A stretch of DNA of 64,000 nt from Chthonomonas calidirosea (GCA_945882415.1 CAMCWC010000005.1:124001-188000), one strand, 5' to 3'. Shown: positions 52,653-63,584, counted from the stretch's first letter. The notes: generated from the sequence alone by a model not told the origin. Made by a program: numbers and translations.

Positions 52653-52922
52653 ATGTTTCCTGTCGAAAATGTCGCCATCATGATCCCGATTCTCGCACTG
52701 CTGATTCCGGTGGTCGCGATTCTTACGAAGCACCAGCAGAGAATGGCCGAACTCATTCATGGCGGTGAACAAAATCGCCAATCTAGCCAGGAAATGCTTG
52801 CCTTACGGCACGAAATTGCAGAACTTCGCAGCCTCGTGCACCAGCAGTCAATCGCGGTAGATAACTTGGTCAGCCGGTCGGTGGTTTTGCCATCCGAAAC
52901 CGTTGAGCAGCGACTGCGCTAA
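52653..52922 (+). CDS. Small membrane protein with coiled coil
   Basis: An 89-residue protein: one membrane helix (IMIPILALLIPVVAILTK, residues 9-26), then HQQRMAELIHGG and a coiled coil (EMLALRHEIAELRSLVHQQS). The layout recalls PspB-like proteins, but I cannot confirm that family. It lies between hisA and rpoB, in the same direction. Confidence 0.7.
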   Translation: MFPVENVAIMIPILALLIPVVAILTKHQQRMAELIHGGEQNRQSSQEMLALRHEIAELRSLVHQQSIAVDNLVSRSVVLPSETVEQRLR

Positions 52923-52949
52923 ACCAAAAATCGGGTACTAACCGTTGCG

Positions 52950-52971
52950 CTACCGGGCGAAATCCCGGTAG
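52950..52971 (+). promoter_or_regulatory. Hairpin directly before the rpoB start codon
   Basis: CTACCGGG (52950-52957) pairs perfectly with CCCGGTAG (52964-52971), loop CGAAAT. It ends one base before the ATG at 52973, where a ribosome binding site would be expected. It may be regulatory, or rpoB may start at the ATG at 53006. Confidence 0.5.
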
Positions 52972-52972
52972 T

Positions 52973-55900
52973 ATGCATGTTCGCCTCCGTGCGCTCCCGA
53001 TTCCTATGCGAGTCATTTCACCTTCCAGCAAGCGAATTGGACGCTTTATTGATGTCCCCAACCTGATCGAACTCCAGCTTAACTCTTACAAGTGGTTTCT
53101 GGAAGAGGGACTTCCTGAGCTGTTCGAAACTTTCAGTCCTATTTACGACTTCACCATGACCAACTTTATCGAGTTGGTCAGCTTCTCCCTTGGAGAACCT
53201 AAGTACTCGCTTCAGGAATGTCGAGATCGCGACATGACGTTTGAAGCTCCGATCAAGGCAATTGTTCGCTTTGGCGGAAAAGAACGAGACATCATCGAAT
53301 CGGAGGTCTACCTTGGCGACCTTCCGCTGATGACGGACAAAGGAACCTTTGTCATCAATGGCCGAGAGCGAGTTATCGTTTCTCAGCTCAGCCGATCGCC
53401 GGGTCTGTACTTCGAAGAAGGCGTGGACAGCTCGATGCAAGTCGTTGTCTCCGCTCGCGTTATTCCAAACGAAGGCCCATGGCTCGAAGTTGACAGCGAC
53501 GCCAACAACGTCGTTCGAACTCAGATCAGCCAAACCAAGAAGCTGCCGTTGACGCAGATGATCAAGGCGCTCTACTACTTTGAAAAGGGCCGAGGTCGAA
53601 TCACCGCCAAGCTGTCCGAATCGGTTGGAAAGCGAATTGCTGAGTCGGTCATCGACGCCTCGACCGGAGAAATCCTTGTCGAAGTGGGCACGATCTTCAG
53701 CCAGGAAATGCTGAACGCGCTCACTCCCGAGCAGCAGCAGTTCGAAACGAAGGTTGAGCAACCATTTGCGAACAACGAGGACCTCGTTCGATTCTTCACG
53801 GAAGACATCATTCTCGAAAACCCAGATCAGGAAAAGCTGATCGGATGCCGACCCCACGAAGATTTGTTCGACAACGGCGAACTTCTGGTCAAGCGCGGAG
53901 AGCGAATCGACGCGACCACGGCCAAGCGAATCGAAGCCATGCAGCTTCCTTCGCTGAAGGTTCGGTACACCAACTCCCTCGCGGAAGCGACGATTGACGC
54001 CGATCCAACCAGCGGAGCGCGAGAAGCCGTCCTTGACATTTACAAGCGACTGCGACCAGGCGAAGCGGCTAACGAAGAAGCGGCGAAGCAGCTGATCTAC
54101 GGCCTGTTCTTCGACATCAAGCGATACGACCTCGGAAAGGTCGGGCGACGATTCTTGAACCAAAAGCTTGGCCTCAAGATTCCGCTCAGCATTCGAAACC
54201 TGACTTGCGACGACCTCGCCGCGATCCTGAAGGCCATGGTGCCGTACGTCCGACGAGAGTCGGAACGAGACGACATCGATGACCTTCGAAACAAGCGAGT
54301 CCGATCGGTTGGAGAACTGCTCCAGAGCCAGCTTCGACTCGGCTTCGTCCGAATGGAAAAGGTTGCCCGAGAGCGCATGACCTCGACCGACCAAGAGAAC
54401 TTGCTGCCGGGAATCATCCTTTCGGTTAAGCCAGTTAGCGCGTCGATCAAGAGCTTCTTCTCCTCCAACCAGCTGTCCACCTTTATGGACCAGACGAACC
54501 CGCTTTCGGAAATTACGAACAAGCGACGTTTGTCCTCCCTTGGACCTGGTGGATTGCAGCGAACCAGCGCCAAGCTGGAAGTTCGTGACGTTCACCGTTC
54601 GCACTACGGCCGAATCTGCCCGATCGAAACGCCAGAAGGCCCGAACATCGGTCTGATCAGCCAGCTCACGAGCCGCGCCCGAGTTGACGAATTCGGCTTC
54701 ATCATGACGCCGTACCGAATCGTTAAAGACGGAACGGTCAGCGACGAAATCATCTACTTGACCGCTCAGGAAGAGACGGGCCAGTTCGTTGCTCCGGCCG
54801 ACGTTGTACTTGACGAATACGCGAAGATCATTTCCGAGCGAATTCAGGTTCGAGTTGCTGGTGCTGAAGTTGGTGGTGCGTCCTACCCAATCGTCCGACG
54901 TGAGCAGATTGAGCTCATGGACGTTGCTCCTACGCAGATCATCTCCGTTGCAACGGCGCTGATTCCGTTCCTTGAGAACGACGACGCTAACCGTGCTCTG
55001 ATGGGCGCGAACATGCAACGACAGGCGGTTCCTTGTCTCCGATCCGAAAAGCCACTTGTTGGAACCGGATACGAGCGAGTTGCGGCCGTCGACTCCGGCG
55101 CGGCAGTTATCGCCAAGCGCGGTGGAGTTGTCGAATACGTCTCAGCTCAGGAAATTCGGGTTCGAACCGACGAAGGTCAGCTTGACACGTACCCGCTGAT
55201 GCACCTCGTGCAGAGTAACAAGTCGACTTGTTTCACCCAGCGACCGATCGTTGATCTTGGTCAGCGAGTTCTGGACAAGGATCCTCTTGCCGACGGCGCC
55301 TGCGTTGACAAGGGCGAGCTCGCGCTTGGAAAGAACGTTCTCGTGGCCTTTACGCCGTGGAACGGATACAACTATGAAGACGCCATTCTGATTTCGGAGC
55401 GGTTCGTTAAGGACGACGTTTACACGTCCATCCACATCGAACGACACGAGTCGGAAGCGGTAGACACCAAGCTCGGACCTGAGGAAATCACTCGCGACAT
55501 TCCGAACGTTGGCGAAGACGCGCTGAAGGACCTCGACGAAAACGGCATTATCCGAATCGGCGCCGAAGTTCGACCAGAAGACATTCTCGTTGGTAAGGTT
55601 GCACCGAAGGGCCAGGTCGAAATGACCGCGGAAGAGCGACTTATCATCGCGATCTTCGGTAAGAAGGCTGAAGAAACCCGCGACGTCTCTCTCCGATTGC
55701 CACACGGCGAAAAGGGAATCATCGTCGATGTCATGGTGTTCAGCCGGTACAAGTACCTCTCGCCGAGCATCAACTACATCTATAAGGAATCGAAGAAGCG
55801 CGACCGACTGGTCTGCGACCGAACCGACGAGCCTCTGCTCCAAATTCCAGGTGACGAACTGCCAGCCGGCACGAACATGACGGTTCAGGTTTACGTTGCC

Positions 55901-57028
55901 CAGAAGCGAAAGCTGATGGTCGGCGACAAGATGGCCGGACGTCACGGTAACAAGGGAGTTATCTCCCGAGTTCTTCCGGTCGAAGACATGCCGTTCCTCG
56001 CGGATGGCACGCCGATTGACATCGTTCTCAATCCGCTTGGTGTTCCTAGCCGAATGAACATCGGACAGCTCCTCGAAACCCACTTGGGTTACGTTGGCAA
56101 GCACCTTGGAATCGAGTACAAGTGCCCTGCCTTCGAAGGTGCATCCGAGAAAGAAATCCTCGGCGAAATGGACCGATTGGCGAACCACATGCGTGGCCAA
56201 GCTCTCGCGGCTTATGTCAATGCAGAACTTCTGCTTGACATCAAGTTCGAGAAGGACGACACGTTCCTCGAAATGCTCGGAAAGGTTGAAGCCCGATTGC
56301 GAAAGCTCGGCGTAAACGGCCTTGAGCGCGTTTCGCGAATCGTGGGCGGAACGCCGGTCAAGTCGCTCGGCGAACTCAGCGAGATCGACCTCGACACCTT
56401 CGTGCCGGAACAGCCAGAGGCAGAAATCGGAGAAGCCGCACACGCCGCTTCGGACGAAATCTACGCCAACCTGATGTCCCGAATCGAGAAGAACGTGTTC
56501 GAGCGCGCTGGAATCGATCCTAAGACTTGTAAGAGCATCCTTCGGGATGGACTTTCGGGAGAAACCTTCCCGAACGCCATCACCGTTGGCATGATCTACA
56601 TGCTGAAGCTTGAGCACTTGGTCGACGAGAAGATTCACGCTCGTTCGATCGGACCCTACTCGCTCGTTACGCAGCAGCCGCTCGGAGGTAAAGCTCAGTT
56701 CGGTGGACAGCGATTTGGAGAAATGGAAGTGTGGGCGCTTGAAGCTTATGGCGCGGCGTACACCCTACAGGAACTCCTTACGATCAAGTCGGACGATGTC
56801 AACGGCCGCGTCAAAGCGTACGAAAGCATCGTGAAGGGAGAAACCATCGCCGAGCCGGGCATTCCAGAGTCGTTCAAGATTCTCGTTAACGAACTTCGAT
56901 CCTTGGGTCTGAAGGTCTCGGTTGAGGACGCGAACAACAAGGAACTGCCGCTCAAGGACCTTGACGAACTGTCCGGTGGAAACACCGACGACATGCGCCT
57001 GGCGCGAACCGTCGGCTTCTTCAACTAA
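52973..57028 (+). CDS. rpoB: RNA polymerase beta subunit
   Basis: A 1,351-residue beta subunit (or 1,340 if the ATG at 53006 is used). The N-terminal box is RIGRFIDVPNLIELQLNSYK. The rifampicin region reads FFSSNQLSTFMDQTNPLSEI then TNKRRLSSLGPGGLQR (residues about 494-530). GRICPIETPEGPNIGLI follows. The C-terminal part has LMVGDKMAGRHGNKGVISRV, PYSLVTQQPLGGKAQFGGQR and EALQ-like EVWALEAYGAAYTLQELLT. Arginine is mostly CGA. A strong terminator follows the stop, which is unusual before rpoC. Confidence 0.98.
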   Translation: MHVRLRALPIPMRVISPSSKRIGRFIDVPNLIELQLNSYKWFLEEGLPELFETFSPIYDFTMTNFIELVSFSLGEPKYSLQECRDRDMTFEAPIKAIVRFGGKERDIIESEVYLGDLPLMTDKGTFVINGRERVIVSQLSRSPGLYFEEGVDSSMQVVVSARVIPNEGPWLEVDSDANNVVRTQISQTKKLPLTQMIKALYYFEKGRGRITAKLSESVGKRIAESVIDASTGEILVEVGTIFSQEMLNALTPEQQQFETKVEQPFANNEDLVRFFTEDIILENPDQEKLIGCRPHEDLFDNGELLVKRGERIDATTAKRIEAMQLPSLKVRYTNSLAEATIDADPTSGAREAVLDIYKRLRPGEAANEEAAKQLIYGLFFDIKRYDLGKVGRRFLNQKLGLKIPLSIRNLTCDDLAAILKAMVPYVRRESERDDIDDLRNKRVRSVGELLQSQLRLGFVRMEKVARERMTSTDQENLLPGIILSVKPVSASIKSFFSSNQLSTFMDQTNPLSEITNKRRLSSLGPGGLQRTSAKLEVRDVHRSHYGRICPIETPEGPNIGLISQLTSRARVDEFGFIMTPYRIVKDGTVSDEIIYLTAQEETGQFVAPADVVLDEYAKIISERIQVRVAGAEVGGASYPIVRREQIELMDVAPTQIISVATALIPFLENDDANRALMGANMQRQAVPCLRSEKPLVGTGYERVAAVDSGAAVIAKRGGVVEYVSAQEIRVRTDEGQLDTYPLMHLVQSNKSTCFTQRPIVDLGQRVLDKDPLADGACVDKGELALGKNVLVAFTPWNGYNYEDAILISERFVKDDVYTSIHIERHESEAVDTKLGPEEITRDIPNVGEDALKDLDENGIIRIGAEVRPEDILVGKVAPKGQVEMTAEERLIIAIFGKKAEETRDVSLRLPHGEKGIIVDVMVFSRYKYLSPSINYIYKESKKRDRLVCDRTDEPLLQIPGDELPAGTNMTVQVYVAQKRKLMVGDKMAGRHGNKGVISRVLPVEDMPFLADGTPIDIVLNPLGVPSRMNIGQLLETHLGYVGKHLGIEYKCPAFEGASEKEILGEMDRLANHMRGQALAAYVNAELLLDIKFEKDDTFLEMLGKVEARLRKLGVNGLERVSRIVGGTPVKSLGELSEIDLDTFVPEQPEAEIGEAAHAASDEIYANLMSRIEKNVFERAGIDPKTCKSILRDGLSGETFPNAITVGMIYMLKLEHLVDEKIHARSIGPYSLVTQQPLGGKAQFGGQRFGEMEVWALEAYGAAYTLQELLTIKSDDVNGRVKAYESIVKGETIAEPGIPESFKILVNELRSLGLKVSVEDANNKELPLKDLDELSGGNTDDMRLARTVGFFN

Positions 57029-57042
57029 GAAGTTTGCCGATT

Positions 57043-57078
57043 GCCCTTACCTCCCGACTCTGGGAGGTAAGGGCTTTT
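57043..57078 (+). terminator. Intrinsic terminator between rpoB and rpoC
   Basis: A perfect 13-bp stem GCCCTTACCTCCC / GGGAGGTAAGGGC (57043-57055, 57062-57074), loop GACTCT, with TTTTCC after it. It lies 14 bases after the rpoB stop. Confidence 0.8.
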
Positions 57079-57118
57079 CCATTTGTTTTCGTCAATTGCA
57101 CGATCTCGAAGAATTTGC

Positions 57119-57148
57119 TTGCTTAATGGCAAAGTGAGGCGGTATCTT
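57119..57148 (+). promoter_or_regulatory. Candidate rpoC promoter
   Basis: TTGCTT (57119-57124) and TATCTT (57143-57148) are spaced by 18 bases in the 220-base gap between rpoB and rpoC. The match is modest, but a promoter is expected because of the terminator upstream. Confidence 0.35.
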
Positions 57149-57248
57149 ATACGTTCCGGTCATTTTGCTCGCCAACTGTAACGCGTTCAACCTTTCGGTT
57201 CGTTGCGGTTCGGTAAGGCAGTTTTGATTCGGATTTCGAGCGAACGCA

Positions 57249-60200
57249 ATGGCAGACGTTAGTCTTTTTGACAAGATCCGCATCGGTATCGCCGCTCCGA
57301 CAGACATTGTCTCTTGGTCGCACGGCGAAGTAAAGAAACCAGAAACTATCAACTACCGCACGTTCAAGCCAGAGCGAGACGGCTTGTTCTGCGAGAAAAT
57401 TTTCGGTCCAACGAAGGACTGGGAATGTTCTTGCGGTAAGTACAAGAAAATCAAATTCCGCGGCGTCGTTTGCGAACGATGCGGCGTCGAAGTTACCCGC
57501 AGCAAAGTTCGCCGAGAGCGCATGGGACACGTTTCCCTCGCTGCTCCGGTCTGCCACATTTGGTACCTGAAGGGCGTTCCGTCGCCGTTGTCCCTCCTGT
57601 TGGACATCTCCCCGCGACTGCTCGAAAAGGTCATCTACTTCGCTAGCTTTATCATCATCGATATCGATACCGAGCAGATCGCCGAGATGCTGCCCCAGAT
57701 TCGAATCGCCGTCGAAATCGAAAAGCGACGAATCCAGGAAGACATGCGAAAGCTGGAAGAGGACTCCCTCGACCGATTCGCCGAAGACTTGAACAACAAC
57801 CGCGAGGAGTACGACGAAATGTACGCTCGTGAACGAGCGAAGGCAGTCAACGACCGAATTCGCGCGGAATACCGAGATGCCGATGACCGACTGAAGGACC
57901 TCGACATTGCGGTTGAAATTCTTGGCAAGCTCGAAAAGAATCAGCTGATCGACGAAGACAAGTACCGAGCCGTCAGCAAGTTGCTCTATAGCGTTGGCGA
58001 CCAACTCGGTCACAACTTGGGCAGCCTGGTTCGAGCAAACATCGGTGCCGAAGCGGTCAAGGAACTCCTCACCCGCATCGACCTTGAGATGCTTGCCCGA
58101 TCCCTCCGACAGGACGTCGTCATGACGACGAGCCAGAAGCGAGCTCGTGCAATCAAGCGACTGGAAGTTACGGAAGCCCTGATCTCTTCCAAGAGTCGCC
58201 CAGAGTGGATGATCTTGGACACCGTGCCGGTCATTTCGCCGGAGCTCCGACCGATGGTCCAGCTCGACGGTGGCCGATTCGCGACGTCCGACCTTAACGA
58301 TCTCTACCGACGAATCATCAACCGAAACAACCGGTTGAAGAAGATCATCGAGATTCACGCGCCAGAAAGCATCATCAACCACGAAAAGCGACTTCTTCAG
58401 GAAGCCGTAGACGCGTTGATCGATAACGGCCGCCGAGCCCGACCAGTCGTTGGTAGCAACCAGCGTCCGCTCAAGTCCCTCAGCGACATGTTGAAGGGTA
58501 AAGAAGGTCGATTCCGAAAGAACCTTCTTGGTAAGCGAGTCGACTACTCAGGTCGATCGGTTATCGTCGTCGGTCCGCACTTGAAGCTGCACCAAGCTGG
58601 CCTTCCGAAGGAAATGGCGCTCGAGCTCTTCAAGCCGTTTGTCATGAAGTCCCTGGTTGAAAAGAAGATCACCCAGAACATCAAGACGGCAAAGCGCATG
58701 ATCGACCGAATGCACCCAGCGGTTTGGGATGGTCTCGAAGAAGTCATTCGAGAGCACCCGATCTTGCTCAACCGTGCACCGACCCTACACCGACTCGGTA
58801 TTCAGGCCTTCGAGCCGATCCTCGTTGATGGTAAGGCGATCCAGGTTCACCCGCTCGTTTGTAACATGTACAACGCGGACTTTGACGGCGACCAGATGGC
58901 CGTCCACATTCCGCTCAGCACCGAAGCTCAGGCCGAAGCCCGAGTTCTGATGCTGTCGAGCCAGAACTTGTTCACCCCGTCGGATGGACGACCAACGTGT
59001 GCGCCGATGCAGGACATCGTTCTCGGCAACTATGCGGTCACGTTCATGTCGGTTGAAGGCCGCGCGAACTTGGAAGAGAAAGTTCGACTGCATAAGGAAG
59101 ACCCGATGGTTAACCCAGCCCCTCCGACCTACAGCGGTCCGGACGAGGTGCTGTACCTGATGGTTGCGCCTGGCATCGAGAAGCGACTTCCAATCAACGA
59201 ACTTGTCCATGTTCGACTCAAGCGACCAATCTTCCGACCAGCCGAAGAGGTGGCTTTCCGAGACACCGAAACCGGTGTTGAGTACTACAAGCACACGGTC
59301 ATCAACGAGGACGGCGACGAAACGGAAGAGCTTGTTGCTTACGAGCAAGAGTTCGAGACCGTTGTCCGAACCGTCACCCCAGGCCAGTTGTTGGTTCACG
59401 GAAAGCTTCCGTACCCGCTTCGCCACTCCGACGAGTACCTGAATGTGGAACTCGGTAAGAAGGCGCTTGCGACCCTGATTCTCGACTGTAACCGGGTTGC
59501 TGGCTACGGTGCGACGATCAAGTTGCTTGACGACATCAAGGATCTCGGATTCAAGTGGGCTACGGCTTACGGAATCTCGGTTGCCATCACGGACATGGAT
59601 CCGCCGGCACGACGAGAAGAGATGATCGGCACCGCCGACTCGAAGTCGAACCAGATCACGAACCAGTACCGACGCGGCATGCTCTCGTATAACGAGATGA
59701 CGCGACAGTTGACTGCGCTTTGGCAGGAAACGTACGACCTCGTTGGTAAGGAAATCGTTAACGGTCTTAAGCAGTTCAACCCGTTGAACATCATCACCGT
59801 CTCTGGTGCTCGTGGTTCGATCAAGCAGCTCGCCCAGCTCGCTGGAATGCGCGGCTTGATGTTGAACCAGTTCAACGAAACGATTTACGAACTTCCAGTT
59901 AAGAGTTCGTTCCACAAGGGACTGAACATGCTGGAATACTTCGTGACCACCCACGGAGCCCGTAAGGGTCTGGCGGACACGGCACTTCGAACGGCTGACG
60001 CTGGCTACCTTACGCGGCGACTTTGCGACGTCGCGCAGGACGTCATCGTTAAGGCGATCGACTGCGGTACGAGCGAAGGCATCCAGGGCCGACGAATCGT
60101 CGACCAAGGTCAAACCTTGGAAGAAATCGACGAGCGAATCCACGGACGAATCGCCCTCGAGATCATTCGAGACCCCGAAACCGGCGACCACCTCACCGAA

Positions 60201-61958
60201 TATCAAGTTCCAATCACCAAGGACGCCGCAAAGCGAATCAAGGCGATTGAGAACAAGTTCGTTGTTGAGCACAACGGCGCGGAAACGGAAGCCGAGCGAG
60301 AAGCGATCGTGGACCGATATCGACAGTACGGATTCGAGTACGACGAGCACGGTTACCTCAGCGTGACCATCCGCTCGCCGTTGACTTGCGAACTTCACCA
60401 GGGAATCTGCTCTAACTGTTACGGAACGGACCTTTCGACCGGCAAGCTGGTCGAAGTCGGAGTTGCTACCGGAATCATCGCCGCTCAGTCGATCGGTGAG
60501 CCTGGAACGCAGCTAACGATGCGAACGTTCCACACCGGTGGTGTTGCCGGTTCGGCCACCATCGCTAAGACGAACCAGTATAAGACCGGTAAGTTCATCC
60601 GACAGTTCATGGAAGACTTTGCCCAGGCCACGGAAACGGACCTGAAGCAGTTCGACCCAACCAAGCTGTTGGAAACCCAAGAGAGCATCGTCAAGTCGCT
60701 CTTCAAGGGCAAGGAAGCACCGCTCACTATCGAACCTGCTGAAGTAGATCCAGAAGATCCAAAGCAGAAGCGAAAGGTTGAGCGAGCCACAAAGGCAGCC
60801 CTCAAGGCGGCAGAAAAGGCCGACAACGACTCCCGAAAGATGTGGGAGAAGAGTCGAAAGACGTTCTTCTACTCTTGGACGGGTCAGTCGAGCGGTATCG
60901 TCCGTGTCGAAGAAATCTTCGAAGCACGACGACAGCCACGAGGTAAGGCGATCATCTGCCCAGTTTCGGGAATGGTTCGAAAGGTCGAGGAATCGAGCTT
61001 TGGACGATTCGTGGTCGTTGATTCGACCGTGCAAGTAGTCGGACCGCTGAAGGACGCTTACATCACGGACGAGCAGAACTGGCCACAGAACGAGTACGGC
61101 GAGTACGAAGGTGCTCTGCAGAAGCTCGTGGGTCAGAAGCTCTCCACCCAGGCGGTTTCCGCGCTCAAGAAGCTTGAGATCGAAAAGGTCAACATCCTTT
61201 ATCCGATCTTGGTCCCGCCAAGCGGCAACCTCCCGGTCAAGGCCGGAGCCCGCGTGGTTAAGGGTGACCCGCTCACCTACGGTCCACGAGATCCGCACGA
61301 AGTTCTGGAGCTTGCTGGCGCGAACGCGGTTTACGACTACTTCGTCGAAAACTTGCAGAGCGTTTATAAGAGCCAGGGCGTTGACATCAACGACAAGCAC
61401 GTTGAAGTCATCATCCGCCAGATGCTGCGAAAGCGACAGGTCAAGGAACCAGGAGATACTCCGTTCCTGCCAGGTCAGATCGTTGACCGGTTCACCTTCC
61501 AGCGAGCCAACGAAGCCGTCCGCAAGATGATTGCCGAGGGCACGAAGATTCGCTACGAAGATCCGATCACCGGAGAGAACGTCGAGCGAGATCCGAAAGA
61601 AGCAAATGCAACCTGGATTCTCCTTGGAATCACCGAAGCCTCGCTGGCGACGGATTCGTTCCTCTCGGCTGCTTCGTTCCAGAAGACCACCCGCGTCCTT
61701 ACGGAAGCGGCCGTCCGAGGAAAGAAGGACACTCTCGTTGGTCTGAAGGAGAACGTCATCATCGGTCGGTTGATTCCGGCTGGTACGGGCGTCAAGCAAT
61801 ACCGAGACATCGCGGTCGACGTGCAGCGCGGTCCAAGCTGGGCCGAGCAGTCGCTCACCACGTTGGTCGAAGCCGAGGAAGGAGAGCTCAAGGCATCGTA
61901 CGATGAGCTTGCGTTCCCATCCCTCGCGGATATGGCGGCGGACGAAAGCGACGATTAA
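57249..61958 (+). CDS. rpoC: RNA polymerase beta' subunit
   Basis: A 1,569-residue beta' subunit. Zinc site 1 is [20 protein letters not shown] with CGVEV after it. The catalytic Asp triad is in [17 protein letters not shown] (near 543). The bridge-helix region has [19 protein letters not shown], and the second zinc site is [13 protein letters not shown]. The trigger-loop region starts near [21 protein letters not shown] charged insertion, rich in Lys and Glu, lies around residues 1,160-1,200 ([20 protein letters not shown]). Arginine is mostly CGA, as in rpoB. A strong terminator follows. Confidence 0.98.
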   Translation: MADVSLFDKIRIGIAAPTDIVSWSHGEVKKPETINYRTFKPERDGLFCEKIFGPTKDWECSCGKYKKIKFRGVVCERCGVEVTRSKVRRERMGHVSLAAPVCHIWYLKGVPSPLSLLLDISPRLLEKVIYFASFIIIDIDTEQIAEMLPQIRIAVEIEKRRIQEDMRKLEEDSLDRFAEDLNNNREEYDEMYARERAKAVNDRIRAEYRDADDRLKDLDIAVEILGKLEKNQLIDEDKYRAVSKLLYSVGDQLGHNLGSLVRANIGAEAVKELLTRIDLEMLARSLRQDVVMTTSQKRARAIKRLEVTEALISSKSRPEWMILDTVPVISPELRPMVQLDGGRFATSDLNDLYRRIINRNNRLKKIIEIHAPESIINHEKRLLQEAVDALIDNGRRARPVVGSNQRPLKSLSDMLKGKEGRFRKNLLGKRVDYSGRSVIVVGPHLKLHQAGLPKEMALELFKPFVMKSLVEKKITQNIKTAKRMIDRMHPAVWDGLEEVIREHPILLNRAPTLHRLGIQAFEPILVDGKAIQVHPLVCNMYNADFDGDQMAVHIPLSTEAQAEARVLMLSSQNLFTPSDGRPTCAPMQDIVLGNYAVTFMSVEGRANLEEKVRLHKEDPMVNPAPPTYSGPDEVLYLMVAPGIEKRLPINELVHVRLKRPIFRPAEEVAFRDTETGVEYYKHTVINEDGDETEELVAYEQEFETVVRTVTPGQLLVHGKLPYPLRHSDEYLNVELGKKALATLILDCNRVAGYGATIKLLDDIKDLGFKWATAYGISVAITDMDPPARREEMIGTADSKSNQITNQYRRGMLSYNEMTRQLTALWQETYDLVGKEIVNGLKQFNPLNIITVSGARGSIKQLAQLAGMRGLMLNQFNETIYELPVKSSFHKGLNMLEYFVTTHGARKGLADTALRTADAGYLTRRLCDVAQDVIVKAIDCGTSEGIQGRRIVDQGQTLEEIDERIHGRIALEIIRDPETGDHLTEYQVPITKDAAKRIKAIENKFVVEHNGAETEAEREAIVDRYRQYGFEYDEHGYLSVTIRSPLTCELHQGICSNCYGTDLSTGKLVEVGVATGIIAAQSIGEPGTQLTMRTFHTGGVAGSATIAKTNQYKTGKFIRQFMEDFAQATETDLKQFDPTKLLETQESIVKSLFKGKEAPLTIEPAEVDPEDPKQKRKVERATKAALKAAEKADNDSRKMWEKSRKTFFYSWTGQSSGIVRVEEIFEARRQPRGKAIICPVSGMVRKVEESSFGRFVVVDSTVQVVGPLKDAYITDEQNWPQNEYGEYEGALQKLVGQKLSTQAVSALKKLEIEKVNILYPILVPPSGNLPVKAGARVVKGDPLTYGPRDPHEVLELAGANAVYDYFVENLQSVYKSQGVDINDKHVEVIIRQMLRKRQVKEPGDTPFLPGQIVDRFTFQRANEAVRKMIAEGTKIRYEDPITGENVERDPKEANATWILLGITEASLATDSFLSAASFQKTTRVLTEAAVRGKKDTLVGLKENVIIGRLIPAGTGVKQYRDIAVDVQRGPSWAEQSLTTLVEAEEGELKASYDELAFPSLADMAADESDD

Positions 61959-61973
61959 GGTCGTGAACTGAAG

Positions 61974-62006
61974 AGGGCCCGGAGCGATTGCTCCGGGCCC
62001 TTTTTT
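61974..62006 (+). terminator. Intrinsic terminator after rpoC
   Basis: AGGGCCCGGAGC pairs with GCTCCGGGCCCT over 12 bp, loop GATT, followed by six T (62001-62006). Confidence 0.96.
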
Positions 62007-62115
62007 ATTGTCATTACTGTTTTTGCTTGAGTGCTGACTGCCGACTCAAGACGGCTAATAGCCAAGTGCGGCCGCAGGTCTCCCGAGGGGCCTACCGAAG
62101 AATCGCTATCAATTC

Positions 62116-62793
62116 TTACTTTCGGATGGTTCGGCGTCGGAGCAAAGCCATGCCGCCCAGGCCGAGCACAATCATGCTCGCTGGTTCTGGAACGGGCGCA
62201 GATGGCTTGGTGCTGATGCCCGAGCCAATAATTCGGCCCGTAGAGAAGCTGACGACTTTGTATCCGCCGCCGAGGGTGAACCAAGCGTTCTTGGTGGAGT
62301 TGTGGGTGGCAGGGAAGGTCTTGGCGTATTCCCCAAAGGCGCTAACCACGTCGAGACCACCGTTAATTTCTTCCTGACTCTGACCGTTCGTTGCGGCCTC
62401 GATACTCGCGATCAGGCTCTCCTCTTCGATGTCTTGGAAAAGCGTGCTCCAAACGTTCGCGTCGGCAAATGCCGCTGCGTCGTCGTTCATGAAGAGTACG
62501 GCGTGCTTTTGAGGGTCCTCGATCTCGGAGGCATAGGTGGCGATCCCGAGAATGAACGAGATGTTGTGATTCGGGCTCGAACCTTCGTTGATCCAAGTCG
62601 TTGATCCGGGTCCACTTGTCGAGAACGGCAAGGTCAGGGAACCAGACGACGCCCCGGATTCCATCACGATCATTGACTGGAGGGTGACTTCCTCATCCAG
62701 AGAAAAGCTGTACGTGGATACAAATTGCGCCTTAGCTGCCGAAGCGAGCGCGCACAGGGCCAACGCGACCATTCCAAATTTCTTTAAATGCAT
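62116..62793 (-). CDS. PEP-CTERM sorting-domain protein
   Basis: A 225-residue precursor with a signal peptide (ending AAKAQ) and a C-terminal PEP-CTERM tail: VPEPASMIVLGLGGMALLRR. Such tails are recognised by an exosortase (EpsH type), which cuts and anchors or releases the protein, often with exopolysaccharide genes. The middle part is acidic and rich in Ser and Gly, with no cysteines. The function is unknown. Confidence 0.93.
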   Translation of the reverse strand: MHLKKFGMVALALCALASAAKAQFVSTYSFSLDEEVTLQSMIVMESGASSGSLTLPFSTSGPGSTTWINEGSSPNHNISFILGIATYASEIEDPQKHAVLFMNDDAAAFADANVWSTLFQDIEEESLIASIEAATNGQSQEEINGGLDVVSAFGEYAKTFPATHNSTKNAWFTLGGGYKVVSFSTGRIIGSGISTKPSAPVPEPASMIVLGLGGMALLRRRTIRK

Positions 62794-62957
62794 GAGGTCC
62801 CGAACTCCAGAGTTCTGCAGTCACGTTATTCCGTTTCACGCTGAAAGTCTGCGACCTTAATGTGCGTCATCTGTTTCCGGTACGGACAAAATTGCGTTAT
62901 TAGAAGCAATTAATTGAAGTTGCGAACCGTGGCCCAAAATCCTGAATTCTGAAGTAC

Positions 62958-63584
62958 ATGATTGCAAGCCAAGCGCTGACCACATCTCTCTGTCTTTCCG
63001 TCGGCTGTATGGCCGCTGCTCAGCTGCCGAATGACCCGTCACTGGTAAAGCCTCTCAAAGCCGGCATGATGGCTCCGCAGGCTCAACTTATGGCGATGGA
63101 CGGAAAAGCAACCACGCTTAAAGCGTCCCTCAACGGCAAGCCGACCGTTCTGATTTTCTACCGCGGTGGTTGGTGCCCATTCTGCAACCGACATCTTGCC
63201 GAGATTGGCAAGGTCGAGAAGGACTTGAAACAGGCCGGATACCAGGTTGTCGCGTTGACGCCCGATCAACCGAGCTTCTTGGGCGAGACCGCCACTAAGA
63301 ACCAGACCGGATACAAGCTGGTTTCTGATGCTAGTGGAGCGGCTGCAACCTCCTTTGGCGTGGCCTTTCGGTTAGACGACGCAACTTTTGACAAGTATAA
63401 GAATCAATACGGCCTTGACCTCGAGAAGCGAAGCGGCAAAACGCACCACATGCTCCCGGTGCCCGCCGTCTTTCTAATCGACTCCAAGGGCTTGATCCGC
63501 TTCGCGCATTCCAATCCGGACTACACGAAGCGACTCTCAAGCGAAGCCCTGATGACCGAAATTAAGAAGTTGTCGGCGAAATAA
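62958..63584 (+). CDS. Secreted peroxiredoxin-like protein (AhpC/TSA, thioredoxin fold)
   Basis: A 208-residue precursor. The signal peptide is residues 1-21 (ending MAAAQ). PTVLIFYRGGWCPFCNRHLA has the C-x-x-C centre, with the peroxidatic Cys in WCPF; PVPAVFLIDSKGLIRFAHSN is the cis-Pro part. The family includes atypical peroxiredoxins with CPFC. It is likely periplasmic. Its 3' end overlaps the convergent S10 gene by 23 bases. Confidence 0.88.
   Translation: MIASQALTTSLCLSVGCMAAAQLPNDPSLVKPLKAGMMAPQAQLMAMDGKATTLKASLNGKPTVLIFYRGGWCPFCNRHLAEIGKVEKDLKQAGYQVVALTPDQPSFLGETATKNQTGYKLVSDASGAAATSFGVAFRLDDATFDKYKNQYGLDLEKRSGKTHHMLPVPAVFLIDSKGLIRFAHSNPDYTKRLSSEALMTEIKKLSAK

Noticed and set aside
53018-55018. 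Open frame of 666 codons on the minus strand inside rpoB
   Set aside because: It mirrors rpoB codon structure (frequent CGA reads as TCG) and has no family-like motifs or start signals.
58785-60398. Open frame of 537 codons opposite rpoC
   Set aside because: It is a mirror of rpoC with no recognisable family or start signal.
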